Below, one piece after another: positions 41,636 through 50,000 of a DNA stretch of 64,000 nucleotides. The notes below the pieces were generated by a model. It was not told where the DNA came from and ran no database searches. It worked only from the letters and a program-made list of their open reading frames with translations. The stretch comes from Hymenobacter puniceus. Its GTDB lineage: Bacteria; Bacteroidota; Bacteroidia; Cytophagales; Hymenobacteraceae. The DNA is taken from the NCBI RefSeq assembly GCF_014333525.1, contig NZ_JACSCX010000001.1:1100372-1164371 (forward strand). Direction: 5' to 3'. The position numbers were made by a program, and so were the translations under genes. Numbering within the stretch: position 1 is the stretch's first letter; each line of letters opens with the position of its first letter.

Positions 41636-43066
41636 ATGGATCGTATTACCTCCTATTTCATGCCGGCGAACTTCGTCGGTACAACTGACCAGACCCGGCA
41701 GGCGCGCATCATCACCAACACGGTGCTGCTGACCAGTCTGTTTTCCTTCAACTTTCTGCTGCTGTGCTGGTGGGCCGGGTTCTGGCCAGGCATGTACCTG
41801 ATGATTTTCAACGTGGTGGCCTTTCTGGTACTGCCGTTCGGGTTTCGGCAGGGGCTGTTTTCCTACGTCACGTTCGGCTACATCTATCTGGTGGCGGGCT
41901 ACCTGGGCGTGTTCATGAACAGCGTGTACCAGGGCGGCTACTTTGCGGCCACTACCAGCTGGCTGGTGCTGTGCCCGGTGTCGGCCACGTTTCTACTGGG
42001 CCGGCGGGCGGGCATTATCTTCTTTGTGGTGTCGTTGCTGAGCGTGGTGGGGCTCTGGGAGCTGGAGCGGCGCGGCATCCACTTGCCCAGCACGGTGCCA
42101 CCCGAGCACCGCCTGTTCTGGAGCCTCGACATCTTGGGCGGGCTAATGCTGATTCTGCTGGTGGTGTCGTTGGTATTTGACCAGATCAACCAGAATACCC
42201 TGCGCCAGCTTACTGAAAATAACGACCTGCTTTCGTTGCGCACCGGCCAGCTGGAACAGTCGCTCAGCGAGCTGCGCGCCACCCAGGCCATGCTGGTTCA
42301 CAGTGAGAAGATGGCCTCGCTGGGCGAGCTGACGGCCGGCATTGCCCACGAGATTCAGAACCCGATGAACTTCGTCAATAACTTCTCGGAGGTGAGCTGC
42401 GAGCTGCTGCAGGAGCTGTCCCCAACCATGTTTACGGCGCTGCCCGCCGCGCAGCAGGCCCTGGTGCAGGGCACGCTCGAGACGCTGGGCCGCAACCTGG
42501 CCCGCATTACGCGCCACGGCCAGCGCGTGGATGGCATCGTGCGCAGCATGCTGCAGCACGCCCACACCGGCCCGCGCGAGCGGCAGCCCACCGACCTCAA
42601 CCAGCTGGCCACCGAGTACCTCAACCTGACCTACTCCAGCTTGCGCGCCAAAGACCCGGCTTTCCATGCCAGCCTGCACACCGAACTGGACCCCAACCTG
42701 GGGTTAGCCAACGTGGTGACGCCCGATATTGGCCGGGTGCTGCTGAACCTGTTCAACAATTCGCTTTATGCCATTCAGGAAGAGCGGCGCCAACGCCCGG
42801 GCGGCTACCTGCCCAGCCTCACGGTCAGCACCCAACAGGTAGGCTCGGAGGTGGAAATCAGGGTGCGCGACAACGGCTGCGGCATGCCCGAGGAAGTGCG
42901 CCAGAAAGTGTTCCAGCCCTTTTTCACGACCAAACCCGCCGGTACGGGCACGGGCCTCGGCCTTTCCCTCTCGCACGATATTGTGGTAAAAGGCCACGGG
43001 GGCCGTTTCCTCGTAGAGTCTCAGCCCGGCCAGGGCACCGAATTTCAACTATGGCTGCCGATTTAG
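41636..43066 (+). CDS. Membrane sensor histidine kinase
   Basis: 476 residues from the ATG at 41636; an in-frame ATG at 41558 precedes the promoter box. The N-terminal about 190 residues contain five or six membrane helices and no obvious extracytoplasmic domain. A coiled coil (LTENNDLLSLRTGQLEQSLSELRATQ) links to a DHp domain with SLGELTAGIAHEIQNPMNF (phospho-His) and an HATPase_c domain (LLNLFNNSLYAI, GCGMPEEV, TGTGLGLSLSHDIV). The closest type is the DcuS/NtrB-like HisKA_4-free ATP-binding kinase of Bacteroidota. It likely signals to the receiver-bearing hybrid encoded 85 bases downstream. Confidence 0.88.
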   Translation: MDRITSYFMPANFVGTTDQTRQARIITNTVLLTSLFSFNFLLLCWWAGFWPGMYLMIFNVVAFLVLPFGFRQGLFSYVTFGYIYLVAGYLGVFMNSVYQGGYFAATTSWLVLCPVSATFLLGRRAGIIFFVVSLLSVVGLWELERRGIHLPSTVPPEHRLFWSLDILGGLMLILLVVSLVFDQINQNTLRQLTENNDLLSLRTGQLEQSLSELRATQAMLVHSEKMASLGELTAGIAHEIQNPMNFVNNFSEVSCELLQELSPTMFTALPAAQQALVQGTLETLGRNLARITRHGQRVDGIVRSMLQHAHTGPRERQPTDLNQLATEYLNLTYSSLRAKDPAFHASLHTELDPNLGLANVVTPDIGRVLLNLFNNSLYAIQEERRQRPGGYLPSLTVSTQQVGSEVEIRVRDNGCGMPEEVRQKVFQPFFTTKPAGTGTGLGLSLSHDIVVKGHGGRFLVESQPGQGTEFQLWLPI

Positions 43067-43151
43067 AAATTAGGGCTTGGGGATTAGGGGTTAGGCCATT
43101 TCAGCAACCCAAATTTCCAAGCCCAAATCTCCACGCCCTAAGCCCTAAATT
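43067..43151. repeat. G-rich, telomere-like inverted repeat between kinase and hybrid genes
   Basis: The left part (43069-43096) reads TTAGGGCTTGGGGATTAGGGG plus TTAGG and the right part (43119-43151) its imperfect complement (CCAAGCCCAAATCTCCACG, then CCCTAAGCCCTAAATT). Three G-tracts of three or more plus a GG give some G-quadruplex potential. It fills the space between the two signalling genes. Confidence 0.6.
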
Positions 43152-45146
43152 ATGCCTACCAAGATTCTGGTTGTTGATGATGAAGAAGACGTGGCTGATC
43201 TGCTGGGCCAACGCTTCCGTCATAAAATCAAGGACGGCACCTACGACTTCCGCTTTGCGGAAAGCGGGCAGCAAGCCCTGACGCTGATGCAGAACGAGCC
43301 CGACTTCGACGTGCTGCTGCTCGACATCAACATGCCCGACATCAACGGCCTAACGCTGCTCAGCCGCCTGCCCGAGCTGATGCCGCTGAGCCGGGCCGTC
43401 ATCGTGTCGGCCTACGGCGACATGGACAACATCCGGACGGCCATGAACCGCGGGGCGTTCGACTTCGTGTGCAAGCCCATCAATTTCCTGGACCTGGATG
43501 CCACCATCGAGAAAACCGCCCAGCACGTGCAGCAGTTGCGCGAGGCCGCTCAGGTGAAGATGATGGCCGAGCTCAAAACACACTTTTTCGACAACATCAC
43601 CCACGAATTCCGCACGCCGCTCACCCTGATTCTGGCGCCGGTGGCGGGCCTGCTGCAACTCCCTGACCTGCCCGAAAGCCTGCGCCCCGACCTGCTGACC
43701 GTGGAGCGCAACGCCCGCCAGCTGCTCTACCTCATCAACCAGCTGCTGGAGCTGGCCCGCCTGGAAGCCGGCCAGCTAAGCATATCGGCGCAGCCTGGCC
43801 CACTCAGCGACTATCTACAGGAACTGGTGGCCGGGTTCCAGGCCCTGGCCCGGCAGCGCGGCATCACGCTCACCTACGACTCCCAACTGCCCGGCACCTG
43901 GCTCTACGACGCCGAAAAGGTGGCCCACATTGCCTACAACCTGCTGGCCAATGCCCTCAAGTTTATGCCCCCGCTCTCGGGCTCGGCTACTGCCGACACG
44001 CGCCGCCAGGTAAGCGTGCACCTGAGTGGCGCAGCCGGGTTGATACGCCTGACGGTGGCAGACACCGGCGTGGGCATATCGGCCGCCAACCTTCCGCGCA
44101 TCTTCGACCGGTTTTATCAGGCCGCGCCGGGCGCCACGCAGCTGCCGGTGGGCTCGGGCATCGGGCTGGCCTTGGTGCGGGAGCTGACCACGCTGATGGG
44201 CGGGCAGGTGAGTGTGCAAAGCAGCGTGGCGGCCCCTGCAGGCAGCACTTTTGTGGTGGATCTGCCGCTGCAGCAGGCCCCGGCCAATGAGCTGGCCACG
44301 CTGGGCACGGCCGCGCCCGATTGGCTACCGGTGCCGATGCCCATTCCTGCAACGCCCGAGCTGCCATCCGGCCACGCCCCCGATTCGCCGCTGATTGTAC
44401 TGATTGAGGACAACGAGGAGCTGCGTACCTACCTGGCCCGGCAGCTGGCTCCCATGTACCGCGTGCTGGCCGCCTCCAACGGCGCCGAGGGCTGGCTGCT
44501 GATTCAGCAGGAGCTGCCCGATGTGGTGGTGTCAGACGTAATGATGCCCGAGCTGGACGGCTACGAACTCACCTACCGCATCAAAAACACGCCCGCCACC
44601 GACCATGTGGCCGTGGTGCTGCTCACGGCCCAAGGTACGCACAACCAACGCCTCACTGGCCTGCGCCAGGGCGCCGACGAGTACCTCACCAAGCCGTTTC
44701 ATCTGGAAGAGCTGGTTTTGCGGCTCCACAACATCCTGATCCGGCAGCAGCGTTTGCGTACGCTCTACAGCCAGCAGCTGAGCCGGCCCGAGCTGGCACA
44801 GCCCACCGAAACCGTGCAGAACGGCTGGCTTCGCAGCCTATATGAAGTGCTGGAAAAACACCTCGACGACCCGGAGCTAAGCGTGGAGCGCCTGGCCGAC
44901 CAGCTGGCTATGAGCCGCAAAACCCTGCTGCGCAAAGTGCAGGCCCTGACGCACCTTGCCCCGAGTGAGCTAATCCAGCAGTACCGCCTGCGCAAAGCGG
45001 CCGACCTGCTCCGCGCCGGCCACTCAGTAGCCGACACGGCGTATGCGGTGGGATTCAACACACCGGCTTATTTCGGGCAGTGCTTCAAAGAGCTCTACCA
45101 GCTTACGCCCAGCGAATTTAGCGCATCCCCTATTCCATTGCCTTGA
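43152..45146 (+). CDS. Hybrid regulator: REC - histidine kinase - REC - AraC
   Basis: 664 residues without any membrane segment. Order: receiver 1 (about 4-120, DDEED start and phospho-Asp58 in LLLDINMPDINGL), HisKA (about 138-205, His151 in DNITHEFRTPLTL), HATPase_c (about 250-370, TGVGISAANLPRIF, GSGIGLALV), receiver 2 (about 415-530, IEDNEE and Asp461 in VVSDVMMPELDG), and AraC HTH (about 565-660, MSRKTLLRKVQALT, YRLRKAADLL, VGFNTPAYFGQCF). This is like Bacteroidota one-protein hybrid systems but with a receiver in place of the usual periplasmic sensor. The upstream kinase is the natural donor to receiver 1. A terminator follows. Confidence 0.92.
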   Translation: MPTKILVVDDEEDVADLLGQRFRHKIKDGTYDFRFAESGQQALTLMQNEPDFDVLLLDINMPDINGLTLLSRLPELMPLSRAVIVSAYGDMDNIRTAMNRGAFDFVCKPINFLDLDATIEKTAQHVQQLREAAQVKMMAELKTHFFDNITHEFRTPLTLILAPVAGLLQLPDLPESLRPDLLTVERNARQLLYLINQLLELARLEAGQLSISAQPGPLSDYLQELVAGFQALARQRGITLTYDSQLPGTWLYDAEKVAHIAYNLLANALKFMPPLSGSATADTRRQVSVHLSGAAGLIRLTVADTGVGISAANLPRIFDRFYQAAPGATQLPVGSGIGLALVRELTTLMGGQVSVQSSVAAPAGSTFVVDLPLQQAPANELATLGTAAPDWLPVPMPIPATPELPSGHAPDSPLIVLIEDNEELRTYLARQLAPMYRVLAASNGAEGWLLIQQELPDVVVSDVMMPELDGYELTYRIKNTPATDHVAVVLLTAQGTHNQRLTGLRQGADEYLTKPFHLEELVLRLHNILIRQQRLRTLYSQQLSRPELAQPTETVQNGWLRSLYEVLEKHLDDPELSVERLADQLAMSRKTLLRKVQALTHLAPSELIQQYRLRKAADLLRAGHSVADTAYAVGFNTPAYFGQCFKELYQLTPSEFSASPIPLP

Positions 45147-45218
45147 GCCCAACTTCCACCCTTAAGTCTCAAGACGTCCCAGAATAAGCCTATATACCTT
45201 GTTTAAGGCAACTTAACT

Positions 45219-45254
45219 ACCCCGCTGCGGCTTCTATTGGAGGCGCGGCGGGGT
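45219..45254 (+). terminator. Terminator of the hybrid regulator gene
   Basis: ACCCCGCTGCG (45219-45229) pairs with CGCGGCGGGGT (45244-45254) with one G-T pair, then GGTTTTTT. It lies 72 bases past the stop at 45146. Confidence 0.8.
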
Positions 45255-45377
45255 GGTTTTTTATGGCGTCCCCGGATTGAGTGTTTTTGTCTCAAATATG
45301 AGCATTGTCGCCTGCGCAAACGGCCATATTTGTCATGTTCTCTGCCGCGCATTTTCACTCTACCTCAGTTGCACATT

Positions 45378-45587
45378 ATGATGACTTCTGACCACCGCCT
45401 GCCATATACCCCCCAGCTAGCATGGCAAACTGCTCCACGCCGGATCCGGCGTACGCCCGCTCGCCCGGCTCCACCCCAGCCGCTTAATACGGATAACAGT
45501 GAATCGTCCCAGGCGCTTCGGCCAGTTATCAACTTTGATAAACCAACTTTCCCCGACTCACCACGCATTGTGGGGCCAGGGTACTAA
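45378..45587 (+). CDS. Possible small gene, 69 residues, basic/Pro-rich
   Basis: From the paired ATGs at 45378/45381 the frame encodes MMTSDHRLPYTPQLAW, a basic Arg/Pro-rich middle (RRIRRTPARPAPP) and ending VINFDKPTFPDSPRIVGPGY. There is no signal peptide, membrane segment or known motif. A TATTTG-like box lies at 45327-45332 and the preceding gene is closed by a terminator, so a separate transcript is conceivable. Codon use looks less GC3-biased than that of neighbours. It may be a real Hymenobacter orphan or chance. Confidence 0.35.
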   Translation: MMTSDHRLPYTPQLAWQTAPRRIRRTPARPAPPQPLNTDNSESSQALRPVINFDKPTFPDSPRIVGPGY

Positions 45588-45937
45588 GTGAATTGCCGCC
45601 CCTCCTTTCTGTGCTTTGAAGCCAGCTTTTCTATTTTTGAATTAGTGCAGAAATCAATTCTTACAGCAGGCACGACTGACACAATCGACTGTATACACCT
45701 AGTATTAAGTTAATTATAACAGAACAACATTCATTCGCCTATTTTATAGCTAGTCATACGCGCTGATTCCCCCCAGCAACAGTCTGGTCGGCCTGTATTG
45801 CACTGTGCATCCGCTTATTTATCAACTGCAGCCAATTGCTTCGGATATCCCCTCCGGTGCGGTTGGCTGCTATTCGTTTAACTTATCTGGCCTTGTGCTG
45901 CTTTAAGCCGGTCATCCCTTTCCTGAAATGCACCAAA
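45588..45937. other. AT-rich intergenic region without recognised content
   Basis: About 350 bases, clearly AT-richer than the coding flanks between 45620 and 45780. I see no gene, repeat or RNA in it. Confidence 0.5.
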
Positions 45938-46927
45938 TCATTTCGGGCACTCTTCGCGGGTGAGTTGCTCGTTGAGGCAGATAGCAGCCTGCGCGCCCTG
46001 CGCGGCAGCCAGAATAGCTTGCTGCGTGCCAGGTGCGGTGTCGCCGGCTGCGTAAATGCCCGGCTGTGAGGTCTGGTTGTTTTTATCAACCCAAACGGCA
46101 CCTTTGCTGGTAAGTCGGCAGCTCATTTGCTCAGCCAAACTGGTGCGTTGGTGCTGGTGGGCGTGCAGAAATAGTGCCTTGCGAACCAACACCTCTTCCC
46201 CCTCAAATACCACATGTATGTGGCCTTTAGGGCCAGCTTCCAGCCGGGTAATTACTTCTTCCCGTATCTGAATTCCATGCTGGCGTAGTCGGCGGCGGGC
46301 ATTTTTAGTAAGGATTCCTTGTCCCCCGGTACACACGATTACGTCGCGGCTCCAGCGGCTCACCAACAGCGCCAGCCCAGTCACGACTTTGCCCTGGCCA
46401 TACACGGCAAGCGGCTGGTCGCGCACTTCCCAGCCATGGCAGTACGGGCAATGCAGGACACCAGTGCCCCATAACTCACGCATGCCATCCAGTGGTGGCA
46501 GCTCATCCTCAACCCCAGTAGCCAGCAGAATTTTACGCGTTGTAAGCGTGCTACGGTGGCCAGTTGCAGCTTCTGTTTGCAACTCAAAACCACCTATTAT
46601 AGCCTGTATGTTCAGCACTTTGCGCTGCTCCACAGCTACCGTAACGTACGGTTTCAGTTGTTCTTTCCCGAGTCGCAGCAATTCAGCTGGGGTAGTGCCA
46701 TCCCGGGTGAAAAACCCTTGTACGGCTGGTGAAGGCGCATTGCGCGGCATGCCACCATCACAAACCAATACGCGGCGCAGACACCGCCCTAGTACCAATG
46801 CAGCACTTAAGCCTGCGCTTCCCGCTCCAATAATCACCACATCGAAATCCGGAACAGGACCGGTAGCAGGACGGTGGCGGCGTGGTCTGGGCACTGTGGC
46901 CTTAGATGGAGTAGCAGATGCTGGCAT
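45938..46927 (-). CDS. Thioredoxin-reductase-like FAD oxidoreductase with CPYC motif
   Basis: 329 residues. The FAD motif GAGSAGLSAALVLG is at about 34-47, and the redox pair Cys160-P-Y-Cys163 lies in LHCPYCHGWEV. ATGVEDELPPLDG precedes it, and the C-terminal flavin motif is YAAGDTAPGTQQAILAAAQGAQAA. A CPYCHG pair is the form seen in TrxR-like dithiol oxidases (GliT/HlmI type) and in many orphan bacterial homologues, while thioredoxin reductases have CATC-like pairs. The N-terminus (1-27) is an added Ala/Pro/Arg-rich extension. No thioredoxin gene is adjacent, so thiol substrate and partner are unknown. Confidence 0.85.
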   Translation of the reverse strand: MPASATPSKATVPRPRRHRPATGPVPDFDVVIIGAGSAGLSAALVLGRCLRRVLVCDGGMPRNAPSPAVQGFFTRDGTTPAELLRLGKEQLKPYVTVAVEQRKVLNIQAIIGGFELQTEAATGHRSTLTTRKILLATGVEDELPPLDGMRELWGTGVLHCPYCHGWEVRDQPLAVYGQGKVVTGLALLVSRWSRDVIVCTGGQGILTKNARRRLRQHGIQIREEVITRLEAGPKGHIHVVFEGEEVLVRKALFLHAHQHQRTSLAEQMSCRLTSKGAVWVDKNNQTSQPGIYAAGDTAPGTQQAILAAAQGAQAAICLNEQLTREECPK

Positions 46928-47020
46928 ATATCAGACAGAGCAAAGTATTCAGCTTCCTTTTATACCAGCCCTGGCTTTAATGGTTGGCTGCAGCAAGCTT
47001 ACTGGCGAAATACGAACACA

Positions 47021-47054
47021 AAAAAGCCCCTTCTGAAGTCAGAAGGGGCTTTTT
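47021..47054 (-). terminator. Terminator of the giant T9SS gene
   Basis: AAAAAGCCCCTTCTGA (47021-47036) and TCAGAAGGGGCTTTTT (47039-47054) pair exactly around a two-base loop. It lies 25 bases past the stop codon at 47079. Confidence 0.88.
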
Positions 47055-47078
47055 CACTATTAGCAGTCAGCAGACCAC

Positions 47079-50000
47079 TTATTTCTTAATCAAACGCTGG
47101 TTCAGGCTTAGGCCGTTGCCGCGTACCAGCACGATGTATGTGCCCGCAGGCAATGCTTGTACATCAATAGCCTTATCCACACCACCCTGCACTTCATAGG
47201 AACCCATGATACGGCCTGTGGCATCAAGCACGGTAGCTTGGTAAGTGCCGCGTGGCAGCGTAGCCAGGTCCAGCGTAGCGGTGCGGTCCAGCGTAGTGGC
47301 TGGGTTCGGGAACACGCCCAATGTTACCTGCGTCGTGCCAGTCGTAGCCGGGAAGCTCACCGTGCGCACAGGGCTGGAGCTAACCGTTCCGTCAGTGTCC
47401 ACCTGCTGCAGGCGGTAGTATACCACACCTTGGCGCTGGCGCCCAACGTTCGCATCTGTGAAGCTATAGGTAGTAGTCTGGCTGGTGGTGCCGCGGCCCT
47501 GCACCTGCCCGATGCGCTCGAAGCTACGGCCATCGAAGCTGCGCTCTACATCGAAGTGGTCGTTGTTCTTCTCGGAAGCGGTGCTCCACGTCAGCAAAGC
47601 GCTGGCGTTGCGGGCCGCTACCTCGAAAGCTTTCAGCTCGACAGGAAGAGGAGAAGCGCTGACAATAGCATTGCCCGAGAATTCCGATGTGTTGCCAACA
47701 GCTACACCGTTTACCAGCGTCGTGCTCAATATTGTCGCGGTAGCCGTAATACGAGCATTCGTAGCATTCAGGGCGGCTAGCTGAGCAGCGTTGAGGCTGG
47801 CTAGCGGAATAGTGAAGGAGAAGCGCCGAGCGTTATTTTCACTGCCCTGGTCTGCACCGTAGATCAAGCCGGAATAACTGCCCGTCCGGGTGTCAGCGTC
47901 GTCCGTGGTATTGCCTTCCGTTCGGGCGGCCAGGTAAGTGCGTCCTTCGCCAAAATCGGCACCTACAACATCGGCTACATAAAACTCTACAACTGCGTTA
48001 GCAGGAGCATAGCCCAGAATTCGCACGTTGGTTCCGTCTTTCGACAACTGCGTGATAACCGGGAAATTAAGCAACCCGTTGGCGCCGGTATCAGCATCAC
48101 CGTCATCGTTGGTCGAAATACCATTGCCAGTAACCGTGGCATTATTGGTCAGGTCGATGCCTAAGTCACCATTTCCCGAGAAGCTATTCTGAGTGAAACG
48201 GTTGCCGCTTGTACCACTCTGCGCCACAATACCATCTCCTGCATTACCAGTAATAGTGTTCTGGCTGAATAGGTTGTTGTTGCCAACCTGGATGCTGATG
48301 CCTGCATTATCCGCCGAAGCACCGTTTCCATTGTTGAGGATAGTGTTGGCAGAGACGAAGTTGTTGTTGTTACCACTGGTAGCCAGTAGCAAGCCCCACC
48401 CTCTGTTGCTGCTCATCACGTTGCCCGTGATGATGTTAGTAGAGGCATTTACCAGGTTAATACCGTCGGCATCGTACGTCGTGGTACCGTTAGTGGTAGA
48501 CACATTGCTCCGCAGCACGTTGTTGCTCACTGTCACACCCGTAGCACCGCCATCAAGACGAACACCCGCAATGGCATTGTTGAGCGCCGTTACATCAGTT
48601 ACCACTGACCCAGTTGCGGCGGCACCATTGATCGTTACGCCTGCGCCATCTGAGAAGGTAGGTGTACCCGTCGTTGTTACGCTGCCACGAGCGTTGCTAA
48701 GCCCAACTGAAGCTATGCGAGTGTTAGCACCCGTCACGACGAGGCCCCTTACGCTGTTGAAGTCCACTACTACTTCCGGGCCAGTGGTTTCGCTACCAAC
48801 AGTTGTGGAAGAAGCAATGTTGTTGCCTGTCACCGTAGTTTGCTTGCTACCATCCAGCGCTGTGTTAGCGGCGGAGATGTTCGGCAGAGCCGTGGCCAGC
48901 GTAATGGTTGCTACGTTATTAACAAAGCCGCCATTAACCCCAGAGCGCAAGCCAGCCGGAATGTTGCTTGTGCGGCCATCGCCAATCATAAAGATGCTGG
49001 TTTCAACACCCGCAGCCGGATCTACTGCTGTAGTGCCTGTGGCCACTGTACCGTTGAAAGCCACCTGATTTAGGTTGGTATTCGGCAGCGCGTTGCTGTT
49101 GAGGATGAATTGCCGCAATGAGCCGGCACCTGCATCGTTGGTGTTCGTAATAACGTTGAAGTTGAAGCCAAAGTCAACGTTGGTAGCTGCTGCAACTACT
49201 GCCGGAATAACCACAGTAGCCACTGACTGCAACGTTGATGTGCCGCCAATAGGTGCGTTTAAGGCAGTGAAGGTCTGCGAGCCATTGTTTTGCGGAGCAT
49301 CTGCAATGGTTGGCACTTCGCCACCCACACGGTTTACATCACCGTTTACGAAGGTTTGAACTGCCAGCACGCCTGTTGCCGTAGCATTCCGGACTGAGGT
49401 TACCGTCGAGTTAACTACACGTACCGCGTAATTGCCGCTTAGCACTAGAGGGAAAGAATAGGTTCCGTCAGCAGCAGTAGTCAGCGTATTCACCATTTGG
49501 TTGGTGGCCACATCATAAAGCTCTACTACGGCACCACCCCGCGCGATGCTATTATTGGCAAAACTGGAAGCCACTGCCGACGCGTTAGCAGTAGTGTAGT
49601 CGCGGCCTGCGCCGCCACCGTAGTTCACGTCATCATAGATGCGGCCCGATATAGTTGTGGCGTTTTCTATCGAAATCGTGTAGGTCGCTGGGTTTGCACT
49701 TAGCTCGTTGCTGTTATCGATAGCGCTGAACAGGAAGGTGGCCTCACCAACAAAACCAGCCACTGGGTCAAACTGCAGGGTAGCTGCCTGAGCCGCGGTA
49801 ATAATCTGGCCGGTGCTCACCGCCACACCATTCAGGGTCAACAGACCTTGCGTGGTAGCATTGGGAACCGACTGGATGATGTATGAATCAACCACGCCCG
49901 GCGCAGTATCGGTACCGGCCAATGAAGGAATGGTGGTTGCGGCGGCTCCATTGGCAATCCGGAACGACACGTCACTGGCTACCGGCAGAATGTTAGCATC

